Of a stretch of 64,000 bases of DNA, positions 1 through 12,530 are shown piece after piece. The DNA is from Hirundichthys speculiger (lineage: Eukaryota; Chordata; Actinopteri; Beloniformes; Exocoetidae): contig JAGFBZ010000258.1 in NCBI GenBank assembly GCA_018398805.1, positions 4,204,501 to 4,268,500 on the forward strand, read 5' to 3'. A program made the translations under genes and the position numbers. The first letter of the stretch is position 1, and every line of letters starts with the position of its first letter. The notes beneath the pieces were generated by a model that ran no database searches, was not told the DNA's origin, and saw only the letters and a list, made by a program, of their open reading frames with translations.

Positions 1-2232
1 TTATTTTTCATGGAAATTGCAGTTATTCTTTTTTCTGGATAAGCGTCCTTGCTGACACAGCTGACAAAAGCGTAAGACCAGAACTCTGTACTCTGACATC
101 AAACTTTGATGTTAACTGGCTAACAGTTTAGCCCTGGTTAAAATCACAGGGTGTCAGCCAGGGGTAAAGATCTCTGCCTGAAGCTCCCCTACAGGCTCTG
201 GCAGCAGCTCCAGCTCTACAAACACAGATGCACACAGACTACACAAAGCACTAAAAGAGGATTGAATGTTGACAGTTAAGCAAAGGGGGGGAACGTGGCG
301 GAAATATGCATGAATGGATTTGTATACTTTATCGTATGTTTCTTTTCCACATGTTCTGCCAGCAGACTGCTCTTAACCGGATAGCGGCGATGCAAAGATC
401 AGGGATTCGCTACATCAGAGAGAAATAGATGGAGACAGAAAAACATGTTCCTACACTGAGAGTGGGGAATGAAGGAGATTAAGAAAGGGAAATCATTCAA
501 AGAGCAAGTGAAAAAAACCCTAAAAATAGAATAACCTATAAAAAAAAAAAAGCCTGAATAACAGAGAATGGAAAAGAGCAATTCCCTTAAGCAGTGAGCT
601 GGCCTTATCACAACAGCAGCAAGTCTGCTGAAAGCTGCTTCCATTACATCTAGCCTTTGGTCCAAACTTGTAGCTACCCACAAAGACACCGTGGATGGCT
701 GTTCAGTTTACTCCCTTAAGGTTTTAAACATTTACAGATATGCTGTCTGCACTCTGTAATGCCAAGAGATTTTTTTAAAAAAAGGAAACAGAGGGGAAGA
801 ATGATGGCTGATACATGTTTAATACCAGGGAAGGAAAGAGAAAGTGGGTATATGAAAAAGAAAAAAAAGGAACAAAAAACAAAGACAACAAAAGGCAACT
901 GGTTGGATTTGTTGTCATTTTCATTGAGAAATTAGTGTATGCTTCAATATTTCAGCTGAATTGTTGCTCAGTGTCAGAGTAATCCTGCCAACACTGACCT
1001 CTGAGGGCTGTGCTAATTACATAATCATTTTCCCATCATCTCACAAACATTTTGCTTTCTTCATGACAAATCAACTCATAAGATATTCAGCTGTAGAACT
1101 TATTCTTATTCTTTGAGCCTGAATTACTATTATTCACCCTTATTACAGCATTGAATAGCATCATTTACAATTGGAGGTGGAAACTGAGTTTGCTTGGCCT
1201 GTAGCTGTTGCAGATGGGCTGAGACACCCCCGTTCCTGAGTCAGACATACTCCTCAGTACAACTGCAAACATGACTTTACAACCTAGAATAATACATTAT
1301 ACATCTGCTCTTGATTTATCCAACTTTTTGGCACGCAATGTTTCTCTCTTTTATGAAGTCTACTGTAAAAGTTGACATTTTTAAAAAATTCTAGATAGGG
1401 GGTGGGTGTGTGTGGGGGTTACATAACTTCCTCAGGACTGTGGGGGGTTCCTGTAGGAATGGTTGAACAACTGGTTGAAAAACATGTTGTGTTTGTGAGT
1501 ACCCATCTTTTTTTTTTGTTTTAAAACATTAAAATGAGGCCTTGTGGTGAAATGTGTCAAAGCATACAATGAGAATTAGAAATAAATGCCTGCCTCTGCC
1601 TCAGGCCACGAGCAGTCTAATGAAGGCCTCTGTTCTGCTACCACAGTTTAGTTCGTCATAAATTTTCTAATGCCAACTGCATACTTAATGAGTTTACAAG
1701 CATCTTCAAGGTCGCAGACAGATTTACAGATGGAATAAAATGAGGAAGAATCTTGCTTGAGTTGGTGCGTGCTCCTGTGATCTCCGTTGTTCGTTAAAAG
1801 GTGGTAAGTGAGGCAAATCGTCTTCCACATCTTGGCATTAAGACAGAATCAAACATGTTCAATATTACTGCAAGCCGTAACACTCATCTCATACAAATTT
1901 GGTTTCCTGTCCTTTGATTCATAAAGGTGCTTGTCTGCAGCTGTGTAAATAGTGACTTCACAAGATCTCCAATGTTAGGTCTGCAACTTAGAGAGGGTGT
2001 CACACTTTAGTCTATTAAATATCCTTCTAAAAAGTTTCACTAAGTTGTCAAGTGTATGGTCAGGATAAGATAATTGTTTTCTAGAGAAGACAGTGGTCCC
2101 TTTAAGATGGATGAAGACAATTGGCTACTGAGATACACATGCAATGACAAATAGCTATCATCGAAAGACTGATTTATGCTTCTGCACAGCAGCTACACAT
2201 GGAGGCTACACACGGCTCCTTCGACGTCTCGG
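1..2232. other. Non-coding, inferred grm8 intron; no gene seen
   Basis: AT-rich sequence with short A and T runs. The open frames here are short, lysine- or phenylalanine-rich and lack family motifs, so I treat them as chance. This and all other unassigned sequence below 38478 is inferred to be the grm8 intron before the TM7 exon; that is an inference from the missing exon, not something seen directly. Confidence 0.5.
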
Positions 2233-2388
2233 GCATTTATACTTGTGTATGTCAGTCTGTAATTACACAACCGGCCACTAGATGGCAGTGCAGGTTGTTT
2301 TCTTAAGCGCTGCAGCTCACAGTGCCGAGTTTCCTTTTGTTTATTTTCTTTAACTAGCTCAGGCATAAACAGAGCAAACGGAGAGTAT
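2233..2388 (+). repeat. Dispersed repeat family A, copy 1
   Basis: It contains the core ctgtaattacacaaccggcc followed by a ggcagtgcagg-like block, an agtgccgagtttccttttgt block and ctcaggcataaac. The same ordered blocks recur at 42855-42985 on the plus strand and in reverse at 54731-54890. The family is not one I can name. Confidence 0.7.
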
Positions 2389-2875
2389 TTTTTTGTGAGT
2401 TGAAGCTGATAATCGTTATGAATCAGTCATTTTAAAAGACATTGCCACAATCTATCGTTCCAAGTGACTTGAAGATGGCAAAGAAGAAGAAGTGATGGCA
2501 AATTTGAAGACAAAAAAAGAACAAGATGACCAATTGCATTTCTTGAGGTCCGGGTTGATGTGACGCGCAGTTACATTTGGAGAGAAGAGCATGTCAGCCT
2601 ACGGTGTATAATAATTTTAAATTTTAGAATTTAGCCATCTTTTTAAAAATCAGTCTCTCTTTTTCAGTCGGTAAGCCTCTGCACAAACCGATGCACATCT
2701 CTTAAGTTTTTATGAAGAAGGGTACACACAGTATATTGAGGGCAGCACAGTCTTTATCTTAATTTGAGAAAAACGTGGTACTTTTATTTTGAAATCACTA
2801 TTTATTAACCCATCTCACCGATTCCTGTGTAAGGACTTGGCAAGTTTGTGAACAAATAGCATGACCCTATCAATA

Positions 2876-3700
2876 GTGTTGGGCAAGTTCACTTTCTACA
2901 CATACTAGTTCAATTCATAGTTCATATTTAAAATTTGGAACAATAGTTCACCATTTCTTTTTCTAAAAAAAAAAGTTCACCATTTTTAAAAAACTGAACT
3001 AAATAGTTCATTTTTAGTTCTTTTTTAAATTATCTTTCAATGTTGCTGCGAGCAATTTGTCAAAATGATTTCCACTGCCCATATACTACACCACTGCAAA
3101 CAACAATTATTTTATCCATTTTATCTGTCAAACTATGTGTCGAATTCGGAATCTTTATCAACCAGGGTTCATATTAGCATTGAAGGGACAGCCCATGTAA
3201 AACTGTAATTTCCCTTTCAGCTTCGCTCAACAGTATATTAAAGACATGAGGAAAAACATTCTGCCAAATGGTCTTTATTATAAGACAAAAACAGGTCCTT
3301 AAGGTGCAAATGTTTTTTCCCACATTTCAATATTTCGCTCCTCCGGCTTTGGGCGACTGCAGCTTTCATCTTCCTCCATGCTTGTTTTCGACGTTTGATG
3401 ACGCAATTGTTAGCATGACAGAAGCGACAGCCCGTGTTGCCATGTTTGATTGCTTTTCGAGGATACATATTAGGCTCGTTGAGGTGGTGTATTTTAAATG
3501 GGGTTCACTGAAAAACCTGGGACGGTTTTAACCTTGTGTGAATTTTGAAAGAGCATCGTTCACAATTGCCCAAATGAACTCGTTCACATCCGACGCTCAT
3601 CAAGGGGAAAGAGAGCCCGTTCAGTTCACGTTCGCACAAAATATGAACTAGTTCGTGAACTTTCATTCAATGAACGTGTTTAGGTAAAATACTGCTTATC
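2876..3700. mobile_element. Putative non-autonomous DNA transposon rich in GAACT/AGTTC motifs
   Basis: The left end reads tagtgttgggcaagttcact, typical of hAT-like termini. Both flanks are dense in gttca/gaact motifs in opposite orientations (for example tactagttcaattcatagtt on the left and atatgaactagttcgtgaac on the right). A clear right terminus and a target duplication could not be found. Open frames exist on both strands around 3238-3531, one with a small Cys/His/Lys-rich stretch, but I do not recognise them. Confidence 0.4.
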
Positions 3701-4541
3701 AAATAACTTTTGTTTTCCTCAGACCGCCTTTATATGAAGCAGAACATCCATTTATTCATTAGTGAAAGCAGCGTGTTCATATTCAGGGTCACATGGGTCA
3801 ACAGCAGGGATATACCCGAGACATAACATGTTTGAATAACAAACGCTTGCTCATTTGTCTCTGTGTGGCCAGCAACCTGATGAGGCTTCACGCAGCCTCC
3901 CGTCTGATGCTAGTCGATAGCTACCCTGCGACCCTAAACTTGATGAAGCTTATTTACAGGCCACAATGTCACAAGAAGCTGAAACATCTGAATCCAGAGC
4001 AACGACTGGATTTCTATGTGGAACAAGCTGAAGATGATTAATTTAACACACACTTCCCAGACTAATTTTTTTTTCTTTTTTTGGTTAATTCCCACTGAAA
4101 CAGCAGCACATGAAGAATGATGGTGAACAACGCCAGGTTAGGAAACTCCCACCCCTCTCATCATTCACTGTTCAAATCTTAATTTTTGAGCATGGCTGAA
4201 TGTATAGTAACACCCTAACACTCATTAGCTGTATGGGGCTGTAATTCATGGGACACATGGCTGATGACAGGCAGCTTAATGGTTTGACCACACATTACTG
4301 GGTGTAGAGAGAGTGAGCCTCTTCTCACAGTACATCCATATGATAGCTGAAGCATGGCAGCTGAAGTAAATGGTGACTTTGGCTTTTCTACTAAATGTCA
4401 CTTTGAAATACAATGGATTAATAAAGTCTATATCAGAAGCAAATTAACCAAATTAGAGCTATTTTCTGCAGACAAACCAATTTCAATTAACTGATATACA
4501 CAGAACAGACATGTGACAAGTACACATTAAGACCATTATAT
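3701..4541. other. Non-coding; one unrecognised 82-codon open frame
   Basis: An open frame at 3793-4041 on the plus strand ends with NPEQRLDFYVEQAEDD. It has no family I recognise, no visible splice or promoter context, and no neighbour that gives it a role. The rest is AT-rich non-coding DNA. Confidence 0.3.
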
Positions 4542-4740
4542 GCCGGGCTGATGGATAGCTCAGTTATTAGAAGAGCCCTGAGGCTGCAATGCTCCTGCAG
4601 CAGTCGCAGGTTCAATTCCCAGCCCGTGACCCTTTGGTGCACATCTTCCCCACTCTCTCACTGCCCCGGTTTCCCGTCTGTCTACAGTGATGCTTTTGTG
4701 GCCATCTCACAAACAATACTTGGATTCCAAAGGGTCTAAA
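4542..4740 (+). mobile_element. tRNA-derived SINE
   Basis: The first 85 bases look like a decayed tRNA. An A box reads tagctcagttattag at about 4555-4569 and a B box reads ggttcaattcc at 4609-4619, both internal RNA polymerase III promoter elements. A non-tRNA body follows with cttccccactctctcactgc, a type common in fish SINEs. The anticodon arm and acceptor pairing are not convincing, so it is not a tRNA gene. The 3' end is approximate. Confidence 0.8.
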
Positions 4741-4946
4741 TTCACTGCCAAAAGACGCAGAAGTAACATTGTATTATCGATAGGGCTGTCAAAGTTGAAA
4801 AGTTAATAATGTTTAATAACACGTTAACGCAAATTCTGTTTAACGTCACTATTTTTTAACGCGAGATTAACGCACACACGTTCAGCCAATAAGTGTATTT
4901 ACAGTCAACATGTGGGACAGACATGGCAACAGAAAAGGGTCTTATG

Positions 4947-5054
4947 AAAGGTAAGTTTAGCCTTAAGGTGCTGCCAGATGGGTCTGTTGACAAGAAAAAG
5001 GTTGTTTGTATTTACCGTCGCTGTGAATTGAGTTACCACCGCAGGGCGCGGTAA
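4947..5054 (+). pseudogene. hAT transposase BED zinc-finger relic
   Basis: Translation gives LKVLPDGSVDKKKVVC followed by CELSYHRR and then a stop. This matches the start of hAT transposases, where a DGSVD-KKKVVC-x-YHRS pattern forms the BED-type zinc finger that binds the transposon ends. The second half of the finger and the catalytic RNase H-like domain are not recognisable downstream. It is a dead remnant inside the element at 4781-6973. Confidence 0.75.
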
Positions 5055-6652
5055 AGTTAGTTTCACATCCGACATTTGCTTGGTTTTTTTTTTTCTTTAA
5101 ACTTTATTAGCATCATGAAAACAGCACCAATTTCATCCAGGTTGGTATCATTTTGTAGATATAAGTATCCCAGACATTTCACAAGTGTCATCAACCTGCC
5201 AAGCTCAGTGAGTGTGGCTAAATCTCTAAGAAACAGCGCTGAATGTCCTTCTGAGTACCTCGCTGCTGCCGTGGAGCTTAGAGACCGTCAGCAAATTACT
5301 ACGGTCAAGCAGCAGCCTGACAAAATATACAAACAAGTAGGGGTTAAATTGGGCCGGGGCTCTCAGGGGCTGAGCCCCGGAGCTCGGAGTGGATGGCATA
5401 TGATCATGCACACATCAAAAGCAACAAACCCTTTTCACGATTTTCAGTTCTGAATAATTAAATATTGTTTTATTAATCAATAAACCCATGACTTTTATGA
5501 GATAGATCATAGTTTTCCTGATAACAAGACGACCCATCAAAGCTATATAGAACAGAACTTGCGATCAGAGATTCTGGTTTCCAAAACACTGCGTGGGTTG
5601 CCAATTTCCGCTTTTTATAAGGAACTTTGGGGTTTCTTTTTTTTTTTGTGAGCTCGCTTTAAAAAAAAAACCAGAAGTCGTGGTTTTTGGGTTTTGGAGC
5701 TTGTATTTCAGCATTGTGACTTGTTTATAATTTTCCCCGTACACCGTCTCCCCTTTTACTTGCATACGATAATCCATCAATTATGCACCAGGCACACAGC
5801 GCAGATCTGGCAACGCGCGGCAGAGAAAGTTGGAGGGAGCATCTCGTAGCAGCCTTTTTGCCTTTTGACATTGGCCATTATGTAATACGTTTTATATTCG
5901 TTTATTTTTTTGGTCCTTAGTCGCTTGTTTAGGGCTTGTTTTCAAGGTCCAGGTAGCTTATTTTGTCTAGCAACAATTCCCTCCTCAATAGGCTCCGTTC
6001 TCCTCAGTGGTAGTTGAGACTGTCTACTATAAATTCGGTTGACATGGCATAGAGCGAGTAGAGGCAGACAGACAAGGTACGTGACATTGAAAAGAGGTGC
6101 TTGAACGAACTGTCTGTGCATTTGGCGAGTTCGATTTCCATAGTCCCCAGTTATCGACAGAAATTAGCCAGAGGGAAGGGGGAGATGTCAGTTAAAGTTA
6201 GCTGTTTTGGTTTAAGATTGTGCAAGCCTTCAAATTTTCTCACTGAACATTTCTCTTTCACATTTTTCATGTGACAAGATTTAATGTGATATTGCTCAAC
6301 CTACATCTGTAAAGTCAGCTAACAACTTATTAAAATGCACCAGAATTCAGCAAATGACATGTATGATAATAAAAAAAACTTCTGAGGGAGGACCCCCAGA
6401 CCCCCCACTAATCATTTCCTTCAAACCAATGTACAACAACCTGTACAATCTCTTACATTGGCCAACCAATCTACATTCAAACTGACATAGTGTGCAGGGG
6501 GGCGCTACAAGACACACATAGGCCTACAACACACAGATAAGGTGTATATCTCTGTGCAATATGATATGGTTATTAAATTACAGGGTTATTTTCCAAAAAG
6601 TATATTGGGGCAGGGCGGCGGGGGCAGGGGCGGGTACGAGTACGAGTACAAA

Positions 6653-6655
6653 CCC

Positions 6656-6686
<31 letters not shown>

Positions 6687-6698
6687 ACACATACACAT
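6653..6698. repeat. Poly-C run followed by (AC)n
   Basis: Twenty cytosines (6653-6672) run directly into an (AC)9-type microsatellite, inside the hAT element. Confidence 0.95.
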
Positions 6699-6981
6699 AA
6701 CCAATCCCAATTTAACCCCTGCAAACAAGCATGATGAATTAAGCCCCCAAAAAGTACGACAGCATTGGTGGACTTCTGGTTTTCAAGCTAAAGGCTAAAA
6801 ACAAAAATAAAGCAGATCCCCTTGACCCTTTATAGGACAAAATGGGTATAGATGATGGATGGATGGGTGGATACACAGAACATTAAAATAATTTATGTGC
6901 GATTAATCGTGAGTTAACTATGAAAATCTTGCGATTAATCGGGATTAAAAAATTTAATCGACTGACAGCCCTAATTATCGA

Positions 6982-8010
6982 CAATTATACAATTATATTA
7001 CGGACTAAGGCATAATAGAGCAAAAAGTGTGACTAGGTGCAAGTATGTAAGTACGCAACTAAAAACCTCCAAACCTTGTCAGTCAGCTGTCAGAAGTGAT
7101 CCACTCCTTGGAATCGGATGTGTTTGCACTTGTCAGGTCAGACCATCGTGGCCGCAGATAAGAGCACAAAAGCATGAGATGACATAAAGGTGTAAACACT
7201 ACCTACTCAGGGGAAAACAGCTTTTCAAGGCCTCTCTCTGTTTTTCGTTCTTTTATGGCAAACTCCTTTTCCCGTTTCAGACAGATGACTCTTTTTTGGG
7301 GAAAGTTGAGAAAAAAAAAATCTAGAATCCAATGAAAGTTGAAATCTTTCAGCTGTTCGTGTGTTTGTAAATCTAACAAACACAGAGCAAAGGGCTTTCG
7401 GTGTTTTGACCAAGTTCACAGACTGACAAGATTACAAATCTGTATTTTAAATGTCATGTCAGTAGAACACTTAAAAAATGTCGAAAGAGACGAAAAGACG
7501 AAGTTAAAAATAATATGCAAGAAATGAAGTTCTGGAGGATTCTACAAGCATCAGATTCATTTACGGTGAGAGTATCGGGACTGGTTATAAAAAGAACATC
7601 CATCAAAGGCCTTTGATGGATTTTTGGAGGAAGAGAATTATTGATAAACTTTCAACATCATCAGTTTATAAAACTGTGAAAAGATTCCACATGGCCTGAG
7701 GAGTTTCCATAGAAACCATTATCCCTCTGCAAAGTCGACTTCTGCAGCCAGAAATGCAACTGGAAACTGTTTCGTTAAAAAGACAAATCCATCTTTTAGT
7801 CTGCACAGAAAATCCTGAGAATGAAAAGAATGAGGTCACAAACACAAGAGGCTGAAATGAGCTTCCTCCACAAGTGGCTTGGCTCATCCTTCAACTAAAG
7901 TCCCACAGAATGCAGAAAACTCTGTGGTCCAGTTTTGGAGTGGCCTTGCTCCATCCTCAGTGCTTATTCTTTCTAGATTTATACATATAAAGAGGCTGAG
8001 TCCGGTGAAA
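6982..8010. other. Non-coding; contains a 24-bp palindrome
   Basis: There is no gene. A perfect palindrome is present at 7598-7621 (atccatcaaagg and its reverse complement). Open frames here are short and unrecognised. Confidence 0.5.
7598..7621. repeat. Perfect 24-bp palindrome
   Basis: atccatcaaagg is followed immediately by its exact reverse complement cctttgatggat, with no spacer. Confidence 0.95.
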
Positions 8011-8092
8011 TAAAATGTGTTTTTCGACTGATAGACTGACACTTTCCTTACACGTGGTTAACAACTCTTCCAAAACCACATCAAAACAAGTC
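8010..8092 (+). repeat. Dispersed repeat shared with 42709-42790
   Basis: The segment aaataaaatgtgtttttcga and the following ctgatagactgacactttcc are closely matched at 42709-42790 (gtgtttttcgactgctaagctgaccctctcc). The family is not recognised; it lies directly upstream of the LINE relic. Confidence 0.6.
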
Positions 8093-8300
8093 ACACTTGA
8101 GATGGTTTGGCACCTGGTCAGGATGCCTTCCAGACCTGTTCTAGTGCGAGTGTTTCAGACCTGCTCAGCCAGAGGAGGCCTTTGGGACTTAGGACTTATT
8201 AGTGATTCATCTCTTGGCTGGTTTGGAAACACCTGAATGTCTCTTTGTTAGAGCTGGAGGAAACGGCTAGGGTGAAGCAATTCCATCCTCTGGAGGTTTT
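8093..8300 (+). pseudogene. LINE ORF2 C-terminal relic
   Basis: The frame reads LEMVWHLVRMPSRP and continues with VFQTC and a G-rich block, resembling the WFGHLVRMP...GRRPRGRP tail typical of several fish LINE reverse-transcriptase proteins. It has stops and shifts and no catalytic core is nearby. Only this C-terminal end survives; the clade cannot be fixed from it. Confidence 0.65.
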
Positions 8301-11300
8301 GAGTGTTGACCCCAATATCCAGTCTCAGATAGAATTTATACTGCAACGATAACATTTTTCATTGGGGCTCAATGATGTATTTTAAATAACCTAGCAAGCA
8401 GTCTATGGGGCTGTGTGGAGAACTTTGTGCGCCCCAGACCAAGAAGGTTTGAACCGGTTCCTTTCTTGCTGTGATGCAGGTTCCAATCAGTTCTAATAAA
8501 CCAAAATGTGCTGCTGAGATTTATTTCCTGGTCGAAGGCAGGGGGCCAGAGGAAAGAATAAAACAAATTAGACTAACGCCAAGTCACTGAGACGATCTTG
8601 TGGGCTTTCACAACGCACTTGAAATGGGACATTGGTCTTGATTGCTCTGCAGTGGTTGCACAGCTTGGATTATTGGAGTTAAACTCTTTATAAACTGATT
8701 TGTTACCTTTTACAGCCAAATTAAAATCAGCAGTCCTTATGAGGTCCCCTGAACCTCCGTGGTCCAAACCATTATACACTTTAACAAATGTGATATGAAG
8801 AAGAGACACTGAGGAAGAAAAGATTTTATCCCTGTTAAATATTTTTCCGTAGTTTCTCTTGAGGGTTTGTCCACTTCATATATCCTGCTCTGCGCTGTGC
8901 GCACGCATGTCCCTGCTAAAAAAAAACCCACACTGCGCACACTGTGACTATGAGAGCGCCACTGCCACCTACTGGAGTATATTTGCAATTACACTTTATT
9001 CCAGTACAGCAAAAAAAAAAAAAAAAGCATGTTCCCCGGGGTCACGTAGCCTCCCCATGACATCGCACCGCACCCCCCCAGGGGGTCGTACCCCACTATT
9101 TGAGAAGGACATTCTTAACTGAATATACATACACAGCTATTATATTTAGCTTCAAATTTACGGCCAATCCCAGACATCCACTTACATGTGTATGTGATAT
9201 TCTTTTTCCATATTTTTCTTTTTTCCTTTTAGTGGAACCAAGTTCTTTTGATCTACTTTTAGGACTCGTGAAAAATCTAGGGATGTCATGAGCCATGTTT
9301 ATGCAGAAATATGGAAAACCAAAAAAGGCTCACTAACACATATGAGCAGGCACGTACAAAGATGTTGGCCTTGCATGTTTGATGAACCCAAACATGAAAC
9401 ATTCTCTGTCATTACACTGCATCAGTAATCAGTGAAATTCCTTTCATACCCAAGAGAAGGAAAAAAGTGTTGAAATCAAAGAGCTTTGTGCTTGCATGAC
9501 AAGGCCACAGAGAGAGGAGGAGATGTAGAAGAAAGAAAAGCAAGCTGAAAAAGAAATATGGATATGAAAGAAATGGCTAAATGGAAATAAATTAAAGTGA
9601 ATGTAAAACACAATCAAGGTGAGACCAGTTGTTGGCTCTGAGGAAGAGCAAGACTGACGGAAAAAGCGATAATGAAGTGGCAACAGAAAAATGGCTTTAT
9701 TGAGGAACTTGCTGCTATGATTGCTGTGGTTCAGTTAAAAGTTTCATACAATCATATTCGCTGAAGAGTCACAGTTTCTGAAGTCTGTTGTTACCCACTA
9801 TCCGTTCTGCTTGTCTGAAATGACAACTGGCTACTTTGTGTCATGTCCAGCCAGTGAACGGTCAGAGAGAAAGATGGGTAAGAAGAAAACAACAGGCAGC
9901 TGCTCCTGTTCCAAAGGCATCTCTTTTTTTTTCCAATCAAACAATCATCATTCCCTCACTCTCCATACAAACTGATATGACTGATTGGCACTACTCTGCA
10001 CCATACTCCGAAGCCTTGTATTTCTCAGTTTTTCCTTTTTTACCTTTTTTTTTTTCCTGACTTTCATTTTATAGTCTCCACTCCAGTATCCATCTGCCTT
10101 TATAGCTTCATGCTATACTTCTCTGTGCGATAACTCTCTCCTATATATCAAACTGTATACTAAATGCCACAGCACAGAACTGAATTTAGTTTTTCTGAAT
10201 ATGAATCTGACCCTCAGAGAAAATTCTAGAATTCCAGTCCTTATTAATCTTACAGTAAATCCTGTAATTCAGACTCACACATCTGGGCTGCTCTGGAGTT
10301 TAAACAAGAGGATGAGTGCAGTTTATAAGCTGACAGAGGTTCATCTGGGGTTAGCGAAGCTTTACTGAGAGCAGCGGTGTGAGTCTTAGTACCCCGACCC
10401 GTTTGTGGTGGTGTCACAACTCCATCTGTGTTAGCCCTCCAAAGCTAAACCTTAAACAAATGTTTCATTGATGCAATTTAAAGGGATGGCTGTCCAGGAA
10501 TACCTCACTAATTACCAGCATGATAGCTGCAGAATCAAGCGAGAAGGGAAATTTAAATGCAAGCATTTTAACTGTAAATACAAATGCAAGAGATGACAAC
10601 CATTAAATTGTCTTGTTTGATGGTGTTTCAATGAATTATGGTCCCATTCATAAACCATGGCATATTGATATCTGACAAAAACATAAAAAATAAAAAAGCC
10701 ATCAAAGACCAATGATGATGATGGCACTCATAAAGAGGTGTCCGCTTTCATACGAGTAGTTTCAACCTCTGTCCTTTATCGCTCACTTCTGATAGTCAAG
10801 GAGAAGGGGAAAGGATAGTGGAAGTGATAAAAAAAAAAAAAGAGTGGATGAGGGGCACCTCGCTAGCGATGACCGTAGTGCAGAAACAAAGATGATGGCC
10901 TCTGATGCCTTGTTTTGTTCACACAATTTCAAAGCAACTGAATTCAAATTTACGACGCAGCTTTCTCCTTAAAATCCATTCCTTCACAGTAAGTGTTAAG
11001 GTTAAGAAGTGTGGAGGTTACTGCTGTTTGGTCTCATGTTGTCCTTACTTCCTTTCTGTTAGTCACCTCTGCTATGATGTCCTCGATAGCTCCGAAGGAG
11101 CTGCATCATTGTTGTGTGTGACATAACATCATAAAATGATACTCAGCTGTCGCAAGAGATGTCTGAGGCAGGACTCCAAAGTTACTATGCATGGTTTTTG
11201 CCTTCAGTAGGGATTGAAGACAAGAGTTAAATGACACTTCCTTCCTCCCACATTCCTTCAAAAAACAGAGGGAAAAAATTGTGTTCCTTTAGTATATTAC

Positions 11301-11518
11301 TGATACTATATAGACAGTTGTCTATGCTGGTACTGTAGAAAAATGGTGGCATTTTCTGGGTCTGAAAAGAACATCAAAGCCATCGACTCATGGAGCCAGT
11401 GGAAAGTTCCAACAATTCCAAAAAAATGTTCAATAAAAGCCACCATTTGTTAGGGCTTACATGGGTATTATTTTGAAAGAATGTATTTATTTTTGTTCCA
11501 AACATGGCTACAAAGCAA
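8301..11518. other. Non-coding; no gene seen
   Basis: AT-rich intronic sequence. It holds a 16-A run near 9011-9026, a C-rich block with a gggggtcgtacccc-type motif at about 9070-9100 that may be a transposon end, and no supported coding region. Confidence 0.45.
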
Positions 11519-11537
11519 GAAGACTTCAGAAGTCTTC
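11519..11537. repeat. 19-bp palindrome
   Basis: gaagacttc and gaagtcttc are separated by one A. A related cttctgatgtcttc follows within 30 bp. Confidence 0.9.
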
Positions 11538-11719
11538 AAGAAGCATTAAGACTTCTGATGTCTTCATGTGTAGATGGTTGCTTTTATTCCCTTTTTAAAC
11601 CAGAGCTTGTTAAACACATATTTCTAACACACTGAACGTGCACAACATGATGAGGGGAAAAAAAAAAGCTGTGTCAGGACTCTCCACCATAATACTTCAA
11701 CTTTCTGAGCCAAAAGTGC

Positions 11720-12530
11720 TCATTACCAGCACTTAAGGACCCCCCAATATCAGCCATACTGGTCTCAGGTATGCGATATGTTTGTGTCATGATGACGCCT
11801 GGCATGGAGGCTACTCGCTGCTGCTCCGGCGGACTTATCCCTGCAATGCTGGACGCTGGACGCTCCAGTTTGTGACCGGTGATTTTGCGGTTGGGTGTCG
11901 ACATGCTGTCTGCAGGTGCGGACCGGTCCTCTTGCGGTTGGTGGAGACGTGCCGCCGCAAACATGGACAGTGTTGCTGGGGGCCGGTTCGGGGAAGCTAA
12001 TCCTGAACTGCTACCTGCGGCAACCGCCGCCACTGGATCCGGGCTGCAGCGTCAACTGAGCCGGGACGGGAGCCCCTGGCGTGGCAGCGGTGGCATGGCC
12101 CGTGACCGGCAAACAGCTGCTGCCTCTGTCCAGCAGTCTGCACGCCGGAGTGAGTCAGCTGACCTGGCAGGGGCCGTCTGGAGACCCGCCTCGAGAGACG
12201 CCAACAACCTGGTCCGCATGATGAACCGGGCTCTGGGACGGTCGGCTCCATCACTCACCGGACTGAAGGAGCTCAGTCTTCCCAGGAGAGACAGTTTGGT
12301 TCAACGGTGTTTCCTCCTCTGACCTGGAGATATCTCACTTGATTCATCATTATGGAGATATACTGGTTTTAACGGCTGTTAACTGGAGTTAGCACTCGGA
12401 CCACAGTACCGGGACATGAAAAGGAGCGCTGGACGCCAGCAGCTCCTCAAGTACACCAGACTGGACCGTACTGAAACCTGAATTCCCCCCTTGGGGTGTT
12501 AATAAAGTATATTTGAATTTGAATTTGAAA
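11720..12530 (+). mobile_element. GC-rich probable retroelement copy with LINE/SINE-like 3' tail
   Basis: The block from about 11780 to 12310 is much richer in GC and CpG than its surroundings. It is followed by cctgaattccccccttgggg, then aataaagt and a (tttgaa)n tail, which resembles the 3' ends of fish non-LTR elements. Open frames run on both strands (plus 11879-12322, 147 codons; minus 11674-12033, 119 codons), as expected from high GC, and I recognise neither. It could be a SINE or LINE 5'/3' fragment or a retrocopy. Boundaries are approximate and no target duplication was found. Confidence 0.5.

Larger units (their letters stand above)
4781..6973 (+). mobile_element. hAT DNA transposon, degenerate, with 8-bp target duplication
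   Basis: The terminal inverted repeats are tagggctgtca on the left and tgacagcccta on the right, and both subterminal regions carry many ttaacg/gattaatcg motifs. The flanking 8-bp duplication is ATTATCGA (4773-4780 and 6974-6981). At 2.2 kb it is too short for a complete transposase gene, and only a BED zinc-finger relic is recognisable near the left end. The right third carries poly-C and (CA)n. The interior includes an unexplained frame at 5076-5453. Confidence 0.9.

Noticed and set aside
4544..4626. tRNA gene
   Set aside because: A and B boxes are present, but the acceptor and anticodon stems do not pair convincingly and a SINE body follows directly.
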